From Bacteroidales bacterium UBA3764 (lineage in GTDB: Bacteria > Bacteroidota > Bacteroidia > Bacteroidales > UBA932): DNA of 8,749 nt. Positions 1 through 6,286 of the stretch are shown piece by piece; position 1 is the first letter of the stretch, and each line of letters starts with the position of its first letter. Both the position numbers and the translations under genes were made by a program. The notes under the pieces are model-generated. The model was not told the origin of the DNA, searched no databases, and saw only the letters and a program-made list of their open reading frames with translations. The stretch covers positions 36,411-45,159 of the forward strand of contig DFFY01000077.1 of assembly GCA_002371115.1 (NCBI GenBank), read 5' to 3'.

Positions 1-1616
1 AAGTGGCCCATGAGGCCGCTCTTGTACTGCGAAGGGATTTCCCAGATGCGGAAGAAGCCCAACACGTGGTCTATACGGAAAGCGTCGAAATACTCCGCCA
101 TCTTGCCCATGCGGGCCTTCCACCAGGCGTAGCCGTCCCCCGCCATTTCCTCCCAGTTGTAGGTGGGGAAGCCCCAGTTCTGGCCGTCCTCCGCAAAAGC
201 ATCCGGCGGGGCGCCGGCCTGACTGTCCAGGTGGAACAGGTGCGGGTGCTGCCAGGCGTCCACGCTGTGGCGGCTCACGCCGATGGGAAGGTCTCCTTTG
301 AGGGCCACGCCGCGCATGTGGGCGTATTCCACGGCCTCCTTGAGCTGACGGTCCAGCAGGAACTGCACGTAGCAGTAGAAGCCCACTTCCGCGGCGTGCT
401 CATCGGCAAAAGCCTGCGCCTTTTTGGCGTTATAGGCCGACAGCTGCGGCCAGGTCTCGAAGTCCGGCGTTCCGTTGAGGTCCCGCAGGACGCTGAAGAC
501 GGCGTACGGGAGGAGCCAGCTGCTGTTGGCATCGACAAAGGCTTTATACGTTTCCGATGCAAGCGTGGCCTTGCCCTTGGCGCCCTTGTACAGCTTGCGG
601 AGGAGGTCCAGCTTGGCGCTGTTCACGGCTTCATAGTCAATGGCGTCCAGGGCCTCCAGTTCCGCCTTTTTGGCCTTGTAGGCGGCGTCCTGGCGCACCC
701 CGGCGGCCGGCAGATGGATGAACTGCGGGTGCAGGGCGAAGGAGCTCACCGCGTTGTACGGGTAGGAGTCCTGCCAGGTATGGGTCATGGTGGTGTCGTT
801 GATGGGCAGCAGCTGAATCACGTTCTGCCCGGCCTTTACGGCCCAGTCCACCAGGTGTTTGATGTCGTTGAACTCACCCACGCCGAAACTTTCCTCGCTG
901 CGGAGGGAGAACACCGGAACGGCCACGCCGGCGCCGCGCCAGGGCTCCGTGGGGAATTTGGGTTCCAGGTTGGCGATGATAATCTGCGTGTCCTTGGGCG
1001 GAACCTCCCCGAAGAAGTGGTTGGGACCCTCTTCCCACAGGCGGATTTCCTTGGTCTTGGTGTCCACAATCACAAACTTGTACTCCATGGGCTCCTTGAC
1101 GTCCAGGGTGATGAACCACCAGGGGAAGGCATCGTCACTGAGAAGAATCACCTTGTCCCACTTGCCCAGGACATCGCCTGCGCCCACAATGGCCAGGGAC
1201 TCATTGCTGCGCACTTCCGGGGCGGCCACGCGGATGCACACGTTGCCCAGGTCCGGGTTCATGCTCTGGGGCCTCCGGAACGACATGCCGGAAGGACGGC
1301 GGAAAATGACGTCGCTGAAGGCCGATGCATAGAAGGCCGAATTGGACGGGCGGGCCATCCAGCGGGAGCGCACCACAATGTTTTTCTGCGCCTGGGGGGC
1401 CTTGAAGTGGTGCGTGCGCCATTCGCGCCCCACCACTTTGCCGCCACGGACCACCTCGAAGGTGAATTCGTCGCCGTGGCGGAGGTCACGTCCCGTGAGC
1501 ATGATCTGCCACAGGCCGCCAAAAGAATATTCCATGGGTATACGCCGCTTGCCAATGCGCAGCTGCACGCTCTCCCCCCAATGGGTATAATACTGAAGCT
1601 GGACGTTGATGGTCAT
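1..1616 (-). CDS. malQ: 4-alpha-glucanotransferase (amylomaltase) with N-terminal starch-binding domains, C-terminus off window
   Basis: Transfers alpha-1,4-glucan segments between maltodextrins (disproportionation) in starch and glycogen use, GH77 family, expected in the cytoplasm. The open frame gives 538 codons from the ATG at 1616 and runs off the left edge without a stop. Residues 1 to about 105 and 118-225 look like two CBM20-like beta domains; the second contains GDVLGKWD (147-154), typical of CBM20. The catalytic barrel begins near 235 and shows GDLPIGVS (441-448) and FRIDHVLGFFRIWEIP (513-528). D516 is the expected GH77 nucleophile. The acid/base and third carboxylate lie beyond the window. 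Bacteroidales MalQ proteins of this architecture are close to 900 residues, so about 350 are missing. The start is supported by a promoter-like site at 1642-1672 and by the natural N-terminus MTINVQLQYYTHWGE. The gene is divergent from rsgA. Family assignment is firm; exact domain borders are estimates. Confidence 0.95.
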   Translation of the reverse strand, partial: MTINVQLQYYTHWGESVQLRIGKRRIPMEYSFGGLWQIMLTGRDLRHGDEFTFEVVRGGKVVGREWRTHHFKAPQAQKNIVVRSRWMARPSNSAFYASAFSDVIFRRPSGMSFRRPQSMNPDLGNVCIRVAAPEVRSNESLAIVGAGDVLGKWDKVILLSDDAFPWWFITLDVKEPMEYKFVIVDTKTKEIRLWEEGPNHFFGEVPPKDTQIIIANLEPKFPTEPWRGAGVAVPVFSLRSEESFGVGEFNDIKHLVDWAVKAGQNVIQLLPINDTTMTHTWQDSYPYNAVSSFALHPQFIHLPAAGVRQDAAYKAKKAELEALDAIDYEAVNSAKLDLLRKLYKGAKGKATLASETYKAFVDANSSWLLPYAVFSVLRDLNGTPDFETWPQLSAYNAKKAQAFADEHAAEVGFYCYVQFLLDRQLKEAVEYAHMRGVALKGDLPIGVSRHSVDAWQHPHLFHLDSQAGAPPDAFAEDGQNWGFPTYNWEEMAGDGYAWWKARMGKMAEYFDAFRIDHVLGFFRIWEIPSQYKSGLMGH

Positions 1617-1641
1617 AAGTTTGGTGTGTTCGTTAGCAAAG

Positions 1642-1672
1642 CAAATATACAAACTTCGGGGGAATTATCCAG
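1642..1672 (-). promoter_or_regulatory. Bacteroidetes-type promoter for malQ
   Basis: On the minus strand TATATTTG (1649-1642) matches the Bacteroidetes -7 consensus TAnnTTTG. A CTG at 1672-1670 lies 20 bp upstream, one base from the -33 TTG. Transcription would start near 1635, leaving a leader of about 19 nt before the ATG at 1616. This is a pattern match only; the -33 element is weak. Confidence 0.6.
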
Positions 1673-1709
1673 CATGGACCGGTGGCTTTTCTTCCGAACT
1701 GCACAGATA

Positions 1710-1740
1710 TTGCGACGAATGAACAAAAATTGTAAATTTG
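1710..1740 (+). promoter_or_regulatory. Bacteroidetes-type promoter for rsgA, start site at or next to the ATG
   Basis: TTG at 1710-1712, a 20-bp spacer and TAAATTTG at 1733-1740 match the -33/-7 consensus of Bacteroidetes housekeeping promoters. The -7 box ends 4 bp before the ATG at 1745, so the transcript should start within a few bases of the start codon. An in-frame TAA at 1733-1735 rules out an earlier rsgA start. Confidence 0.7.
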
Positions 1741-1744
1741 CGCG

Positions 1745-2674
1745 ATGAAAACAGGAGAAGCAACCGTTGTGAAGAATGCCGGCAGCCATTACTTGCTGTC
1801 GGAACTGCCTGCATGGGAGGTTTTTCCGGCCGTGCTGCGGGGGAAAATCCGCCTGAAGCAGAGCGTGGTCACCAATCCCATCGCCGTGGGAGACCGCGTG
1901 CGGTACGGGCAGGACGCGGAGGGGAACGCCGTCATCACGGAAATCCTTCCCCGCCGGAACTACGTAATCCGCCGTTCCACCAACCTGTCCCGGCAGGCGC
2001 ACATCATCGCCGCCAATGTGGACCGGGCGTATCTTGTGGTGTCGCTGTACTTCCCGGAGGTGAAGCTGCCATTCCTGGACCGCATCCTGGTCACCTGCGA
2101 GCTGTACGGCATTCCGGCCACCATCGTCCTGTCCAAGGTGGACATGTACCGGGAACTGGACCCGGAGGGGCTGGCGCATTTCCGTTCTATCTATGAGGGT
2201 GCCGGGTATCCGGTAATTGAGACTTCCGTGGTAAGCGGAGAAGGGATTGCCGATATCCGTGAGGCCTGTCAGGGGAAGGTAAACCTGTTTTCCGGCGAGT
2301 CGGGCGTGGGGAAATCGTCCCTGATTAAGGCGCTGGACCCGTCGCTGGACCCCAAGATTGGCGCCATTTCCGCCGCGCACCTGCAGGGGAAGCATACCAC
2401 GTCGCTGTACGAGATGTATCCGCTATCAACAGGGGGCTATGTCATTGATTCTCCGGGGATTCGGGGCTTTGGTCTGGTGGACGTGGAGAAGGAGGAGATT
2501 GCCCGCTACTTCCCGGAAATGCTGCGGGAGGGTGCTCATTGCCGATTCACGCCGTGCACGCATACCCATGAGCCGGGCTGCGCCGTGAAGGCCGCCGTGG
2601 ATGCGGGCGTCATTTCCCCGGAGCGGTACAACTCCTACCTGGGCATGCTGGAAGAGGATAAGAAATTCCGCTGA
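1745..2674 (+). CDS. rsgA: Ribosome small subunit-dependent GTPase RsgA
   Basis: Circularly permuted GTPase that assists late 30S maturation and is stimulated by the ribosome; cytoplasmic. The 309-residue length is normal. Domains in order: an OB fold at about 1-75, the permuted G domain at about 80-245, and a C-terminal zinc domain. G4 is SKVD (130-133), in the place of the usual NKxD, and precedes G1 GESGVGKSS (184-192), which is the order expected of a permuted GTPase. The G2 threonines are at 218-219 and G3 is DSPG (235-238). The zinc ligands fit the family spacing C-x4-C-x-H-x5-C: C266, C271, H273 and C279. The start is the only one possible because an in-frame stop sits 12 nt upstream. 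No ribosome binding site is visible. A MATE transporter follows after 88 bp on the same strand and may be co-transcribed. Confidence 0.97.
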   Translation: MKTGEATVVKNAGSHYLLSELPAWEVFPAVLRGKIRLKQSVVTNPIAVGDRVRYGQDAEGNAVITEILPRRNYVIRRSTNLSRQAHIIAANVDRAYLVVSLYFPEVKLPFLDRILVTCELYGIPATIVLSKVDMYRELDPEGLAHFRSIYEGAGYPVIETSVVSGEGIADIREACQGKVNLFSGESGVGKSSLIKALDPSLDPKIGAISAAHLQGKHTTSLYEMYPLSTGGYVIDSPGIRGFGLVDVEKEEIARYFPEMLREGAHCRFTPCTHTHEPGCAVKAAVDAGVISPERYNSYLGMLEEDKKFR

Positions 2675-2676
2675 CA

Positions 2677-2758
2677 GATCCTTCGTCGCTAGGCTCCTCA
2701 GGATGACAGGCTTGCCATTCTGAACGAAGTCTTGTCATTCTGAACGAAGTGAAGAATC
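2677..2758. repeat. Palindromic dispersed repeat with a 20-bp tandem duplication, upstream of the MATE gene
   Basis: The gap after rsgA is almost wholly repeat. The left arm, 2677-2708, begins GATCCTTC and ends CAGGATGACA. The right arm, 2733-2758, begins TGTCATTCTG and ends GAAGAATC. The two arms are imperfect inverted copies: 9 of 10 bases pair at the inner ends and 7 of 8 at the outer ends. Within the right side CTTGCCATTCTGAACGAAGT (2711-2730) is repeated directly at 2731-2750 with one mismatch. A copy of the right arm occurs before atpG at 8179-8204 in the same orientation relative to its gene. The arm ends 4 nt before the MATE ATG, so its GAAGAA occupies the ribosome-binding position. 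Confidence 0.85.
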
Positions 2759-2762
2759 TACT

Positions 2763-4214
2763 ATGAAATTAAACAGAGCAATCCTTCGGCTGGCGGTGCC
2801 CAGCATCCTGGCGGGCATCACCGTTCCCCTGGTGGGGATGGTGGACATGGCCGTGGTGGGGCACCTGGGAACGGTGGAGGGCCTGGCCGGGGCGGCGCTC
2901 ATCGGCGGCATCTCCGTGGGCACCATGCTCTTCGACCTGCTGTACTGGAACTTCAGCTTCCTCCGCGCCGGCACGGGTGGCTTAACCGCCCAGGCCTACG
3001 GAAGGCAAGACACCTCCGAGATAGGCCGCATCCTGGCACGGGCGCTGCGGATAGCGCTGCTGTCCGGGGTGGCGCTCATCGCCCTGCAATGGGTGGTGGT
3101 GCAGCTGGCCTTCCTGGTGGTGGACTGCTCCCCGGAAGTGCGGGCGCTCGCCACGCGCTACTTCTACATCCGCATCTGGGCGGCGCCTGCCACCCTCTCG
3201 CTCTTTGCACTCAAGGGCTGGTTCATCGGCCTGCAGGATACGCTGCGACCCATGCTCACGGACCTGTGGGTGAACCTCACGAACATTCTCCTTTCCGTGG
3301 GGCTGGGCTTTGGCCTGCACGCGGGCGCGGCCCTGGGCTCCGGCACAGTGACGCTCCTCCCCACCCTGGGATTCGCCGGCGTGGCCTGGGGCACGGTGAT
3401 TGCCCAGTGGACCGGCCTTTTCCTCGCCCTCCTGCTGGCTCGTAAGTATCTGTCACTCAGCCATTTCCTGAAAATCCTCTGCGCAAAAAGAGCCGAGGAT
3501 TTCCAGCAAAATGCTGATAATCAGCATGTTATCAACCAGCCCGATTCCTTCTTCTCCCTCAACCGGGACCTGTTCCTACGCTCCGTGGGCATGATTGCCG
3601 TGTACATCGGCTTCACGGTGATTGGCGCCGGCCTGGGGGACCGCATGCTGGCCGTGAGCAGCATCCTCATGAAACTGCTCATGCTGTTCAGCTATTTTAC
3701 GGATGGCTTTGCCTATGCCGGCGAGGCGCTTACGGGCCGATTCATCGGCGAGAAAAATGAAGACGGCGTACGTTCCACCGTGCGCGGCACCTTCGCGTGG
3801 GGTTTCGGACTGGCCGGGGCCTTCATGCTGCTGTACGGCCTGGGCGGCACGCCTCTCCTCCAGCTCATGACCTCCGACGCGTCCGTGGTGGAAGCCGGCC
3901 GGGCTTTCCTCCCCTGGCTGCTTCTGATGCCGCTCATCGGCTGCCCGGCCTTCACCTGGGACGGCATCTACATTGGCGCCACCGCCTCCAAAGACCTCAG
4001 GAACAGCACCTTGCTCTGCGCTGTAGGCTTTTTCGCCGTCTGGTTTGCAGGCCGATGGCTGCTCGCCTCGCTGGGAATCGGCACCCTTACCCCGGAGACG
4101 TCCCTGCACCTGCTGATGGCCGCCTACTTTGTACACCTGGCCATCCGCAGCCTCTACCAGACCGTCCGCTATCCACAACTAATGGCGCAGGTATTTCCAG
4201 CCCAGAACCGGTAA
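2763..4214 (+). CDS. MATE-family multidrug/cation antiporter, DinF-like
   Basis: Integral inner-membrane antiporter of the MATE superfamily that would export organic cations or other small toxic compounds using a cation gradient; the substrate is unknown. The protein has 483 residues and about 12 hydrophobic segments. The N-terminal half carries LAVPSILAGITVPLVGMVDM (10-29) followed by AVVGHLG, and LNRDLFLRS (266-274) opens the second half, both characteristic of the DinF subgroup. The loop joining the halves (about 227-266) is longer than usual and holds a lysine- and asparagine-rich stretch at 235-260, encoded by a palindrome-rich, more AT-rich DNA segment. It looks like an in-frame insertion. 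A second unusually long loop lies near 187-203. The start codon follows a dispersed repeat by 4 nt. The last 36 bp overlap the convergent permease gene. Confidence 0.93.
   Translation: MKLNRAILRLAVPSILAGITVPLVGMVDMAVVGHLGTVEGLAGAALIGGISVGTMLFDLLYWNFSFLRAGTGGLTAQAYGRQDTSEIGRILARALRIALLSGVALIALQWVVVQLAFLVVDCSPEVRALATRYFYIRIWAAPATLSLFALKGWFIGLQDTLRPMLTDLWVNLTNILLSVGLGFGLHAGAALGSGTVTLLPTLGFAGVAWGTVIAQWTGLFLALLLARKYLSLSHFLKILCAKRAEDFQQNADNQHVINQPDSFFSLNRDLFLRSVGMIAVYIGFTVIGAGLGDRMLAVSSILMKLLMLFSYFTDGFAYAGEALTGRFIGEKNEDGVRSTVRGTFAWGFGLAGAFMLLYGLGGTPLLQLMTSDASVVEAGRAFLPWLLLMPLIGCPAFTWDGIYIGATASKDLRNSTLLCAVGFFAVWFAGRWLLASLGIGTLTPETSLHLLMAAYFVHLAIRSLYQTVRYPQLMAQVFPAQNR
3467..3530. repeat. Double-hairpin insertion inside the MATE gene
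   Basis: Two inverted repeats lie side by side inside the coding frame. The first pairs 3467-3479 (CCTGAAAATCCTC) with 3495-3507 (GAGGATTTCCAGC), complementary at 11 of 13 positions. The second is a perfect palindrome around a central base, ATGCTGAT-A-ATCAGCAT, at 3511-3527. The stretch is richer in A/T than the flanking GC-rich gene and falls in the cytoplasmic loop between the two transporter halves (residues about 235-256). It is probably a palindromic element that was inserted and kept in frame. Confidence 0.65.
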
Positions 4215-5531
4215 CACGAAGGCCAGCAGACACGCCACCAGCCAGAAAATGGACACGGGACCAAAGTCATAGACCCCGTCAGAAACAAATCCGTCGATGA
4301 GGAAACCGCTGGCCATGGATTGCAGGCCCGATGCGGCATAGCTGAACACGCCCACGATACCCAGGGCGGCACCCGTCGCCTTGCGCGGCACAAAATCCAG
4401 GGCCATGAGCCCGGCCACAATGCAGAACACCACGCTGAATGCGCAGCTGAACACGGCCACAAACACGATATTTCCCACAAAACCGCCATCCAGGAACAGG
4501 AAGCCGGCCAGCGAAAAGATGGCCAATACGCCGGCAATTATTACCGGACGCACCCGGTTGCCCCGGAACAAGACGTCCGACAGCCACCCGGCCGCCACAT
4601 TGCCGATAACCCCGAAAATCTCTGCATACCCAATCACCTGTGCCGCGCTGGTAAGCGAAAACGCCTTCTGCTTTTGCAGGAAGAGCACGCCCCAGTCGCT
4701 CACGGCCTGCTGGGTAATGTATAAAAATGCCGTGGAAATGGCGATAACCCAAATGCCCGGATGCCGGAACACCCACTTCTGCAATTCCTTGGTGGGACGC
4801 TTGTCCATGGTGCGCAGTTCCTCCCCGGAGAGTTCCTGCACCGAAGGAAGCCCTTCGCTTTCAGGCGTATCGGAAATGAATACGAGCGACACGGCCACCC
4901 CAAGCACGCCGGCCACCGCCGCTGCCAAAAACCCCCACTGCCAGCCGGCCGCCGCCACAATGAAGCCCGTCATAATCATGGACAGGGCTTTTCCCAGCTG
5001 CGGCGTAGAGCTGAAGATGCTGTACATGGTCCCCCGCTGCGACAGCGGAAACCAGCGCGACAGGCTGATGGTTCCGGGCGGCGAGCCCATGCTCTGCGCC
5101 CAGCCGTTCAGGCCCCACAGTACCACAAACAGCAGCAGAACCGTCACCGACCCCACCGCCAGCGTCCCATGCAACAGGCCCAACACCCCCAGCAGCAGGT
5201 TAATCAGGGCCGATACCCCCACACCCACCGCCATAAAGCGCCGGATGTTGCAATAGTCTGCAATAAAGCCGTTCAGGAACTTGCCGGCCGCATAGACAAA
5301 AAGAAAGGCCGAGCCGATGATGCCGAGCTGCCCCGCCGTAAGCACGCCGCCGTCAATGAGCGGCTGCTTCACCACGCTGAGCGTTCCCCGGCAAATGTAA
5401 TAAAGCGTATAGACCAGCGTCACGCTCCAGAACGTCCGGCGGCGCAAACGCCTGTAAACGGCATCCACCTCCCCTTCCGGCACCTTTTGGGCCCGGGGCT
5501 TGCTGATGCGGAAGAAGGAGAACAGAGACAT
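4179..5531 (-). CDS. MFS permease of the organophosphate:phosphate antiporter (OPA) family, GlpT/UhpT-like
   Basis: Inner-membrane permease expected to exchange a phosphorylated organic solute for phosphate. It has 450 residues, the usual OPA size, with 12 predicted membrane segments and a cytoplasmic loop near 222-255. Similarity to E. coli GlpT (recalled, not computed) runs the whole length: EVDAVYRRLRRRTF (21-34), NGWAQSMGSPPG (142-153), RWFPLSQRG (159-167) and GWLSDVLFRGNR (315-326). R48 matches the first phosphate-binding arginine (GlpT R45). The second, GlpT R269, appears to be Q274 in YITQQAVSDW (271-280), and the GlpT H165 position appears to be R159. The substrate may therefore differ from glycerol-3-phosphate. 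A receptor-like role of the UhpC kind is possible, but no adjacent sensor kinase is seen. The start overlaps the phosphatase stop as TAATG. The stop (TAG, 4179-4181) lies within the convergent MATE gene. Confidence 0.88.
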   Translation of the reverse strand: MSLFSFFRISKPRAQKVPEGEVDAVYRRLRRRTFWSVTLVYTLYYICRGTLSVVKQPLIDGGVLTAGQLGIIGSAFLFVYAAGKFLNGFIADYCNIRRFMAVGVGVSALINLLLGVLGLLHGTLAVGSVTVLLLFVVLWGLNGWAQSMGSPPGTISLSRWFPLSQRGTMYSIFSSTPQLGKALSMIMTGFIVAAAGWQWGFLAAAVAGVLGVAVSLVFISDTPESEGLPSVQELSGEELRTMDKRPTKELQKWVFRHPGIWVIAISTAFLYITQQAVSDWGVLFLQKQKAFSLTSAAQVIGYAEIFGVIGNVAAGWLSDVLFRGNRVRPVIIAGVLAIFSLAGFLFLDGGFVGNIVFVAVFSCAFSVVFCIVAGLMALDFVPRKATGAALGIVGVFSYAASGLQSMASGFLIDGFVSDGVYDFGPVSIFWLVACLLAFVLPVLGWKYLRH

Positions 5532-6142
5532 TACAACTCGCTCAAAAGGGCCGACAGCTTGGTGCCGGGCACAAAGGTCCGCGCCTGCAAACCCGCTTTC
5601 CGGGCAGCCTCCACGTTGGTTTCGCTGTCATCGACAAAGAGTATTTCATCTGCCGGAAGACCGATACCCGCCACCACCGCCTCATAAATCCGGGCCGACG
5701 GCTTGAGCATTTTCATCTCACAGGAGATAAACTGCTCACGGAAAGTGGTTTCCGGGTCTATCCCATAGTCCCGGAACATGCGAAGGATATGGCCCATGGC
5801 GATGGGATTGTTGTTGGAAAGGAGATACAGCGGATAGCGCTCCTTCAGGGCCTTCAACGTTTCCACCGTATCCGGAGCCATGCCGGCAAGAAGTGCAAGC
5901 ATGGAACGGTCCACATCCTCCGGCTGGCTGCCGGGCCGGGAGTCCCGGAGCACCTCTGCGCGGAATTCGTCGGCACTGACCAGGCCGGCTTCCATGTCCC
6001 CGTAAACCCCTTTCTGGTGGCACGGGTCCAGCAGTTCGGTGATGCGGTCGAACCCCAGATTGCTGCGGAAAGCACGGATGCATCCGTCCATGTCCAGGTT
6101 GATGAGGACACCGCCAATATCAAAAACAATTGCTTTTATCAT
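5531..6142 (-). CDS. HAD-IA family phosphatase, YihX-like
   Basis: Haloacid dehalogenase-type phosphatase, probably acting on a small sugar phosphate in the cytoplasm; the substrate cannot be read from the sequence. It has 203 residues from the ATG at 6142. Motif I is FDIGGVLINL, with nucleophile D8. The usual second Asp is glycine (D8-I9-G10), as in the YihX type DLGNV. Motif II is LLSNNN (S109), motif III is K147 in LKPSARIY, and motif IV is FVDD (D171, D172). The helical cap lies at about residues 15-85. The frame stays open for 27 more codons upstream to 6223, but that extension crosses the promoter and terminator and has no homology character, so 6142 is chosen. The stop and the permease start share one base (TAATG), which implies translational coupling and a joint role in handling a phosphorylated solute. 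Confidence 0.92.
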   Translation of the reverse strand: MIKAIVFDIGGVLINLDMDGCIRAFRSNLGFDRITELLDPCHQKGVYGDMEAGLVSADEFRAEVLRDSRPGSQPEDVDRSMLALLAGMAPDTVETLKALKERYPLYLLSNNNPIAMGHILRMFRDYGIDPETTFREQFISCEMKMLKPSARIYEAVVAGIGLPADEILFVDDSETNVEAARKAGLQARTFVPGTKLSALLSEL

Positions 6143-6151
6143 AACTGCCTG

Positions 6152-6181
6152 CAAAGGTACAACAAAAAGAAAAACCCGCAA
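6152..6181 (-). promoter_or_regulatory. Bacteroidetes-type promoter for the phosphatase-permease operon
   Basis: On the minus strand TTG (6181-6179), a 19-bp spacer and TACCTTTG (6159-6152), followed by C, fit the -33/-7 consensus very well. The expected start near 6145 leaves a leader of only about 3-5 nt before the ATG at 6142. The -33 element sits on the end of the yitT terminator stem, and the terminator T-tract forms the spacer. Confidence 0.8.
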
Positions 6182-6206
6182 GCGAATTTCACAATTGGCC
6201 GCGGGT
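6164..6206 (-). terminator. Rho-independent terminator after yitT
   Basis: On the minus strand ACCCGC (6206-6201) pairs perfectly with GCGGGT (6179-6174). The loop holds a further AATT/AATT pairing, and the run TTTTTCTTTTT (6174-6164) follows the stem at once. It ends the atpA-atpG-yitT unit about 80 nt after the yitT stop. The rather long loop lowers certainty. Confidence 0.75.
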
Positions 6207-6215
6207 GTATGGTAA

Positions 6216-6277
6216 GGTATCAATATTTATGTCTGATACCCCTTATTTCCAATACCGTGCCAAAACAGGTGGCGCGG
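6216..6277. other. Two hairpins between yitT and its terminator
   Basis: GGTATCA (6216-6222) and TGATACC (6234-6240) form a perfect 7-bp inverted repeat with an 11-nt loop. CCGTGCCA (6255-6262) and TGGCGCGG (6270-6277) pair along 8 bp with one G-T pair and a 7-nt loop. Neither is followed by a T-run on the minus strand, so they are not simple terminators for yitT. They could stabilise the 3' end of the message or bind a protein. Confidence 0.55.
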
Positions 6278-6286
6278 AAAAAATTT

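Noticed and set aside
3..1748. A 581-codon open frame on the plus strand antisense to malQ
   Set aside because: It is in codon register with malQ on the other strand, so the GC-rich codon bias of malQ removes stops. Its product has low complexity and resembles no family, and it runs across the divergent promoters.
1613..2395. 260-codon minus-strand frame over rsgA
   Set aside because: rsgA on the plus strand has all the family motifs; the opposite frame has none.
2711..2750. Two direct repeats as a CRISPR array
   Set aside because: The repeats touch each other without spacers, there are only two, and no cas genes are present.
2677..2758. Intergenic hairpin as a rho-independent terminator of rsgA
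   Set aside because: No T-run follows the stem, and the sequence recurs upstream of atpG, so it is better explained as a dispersed repeat.
6143..6223. 27-codon N-terminal extension of the HAD phosphatase
   Set aside because: The extension crosses the promoter -7 box and the yitT terminator, and the family protein begins at MIKAIVFDIGGVL.
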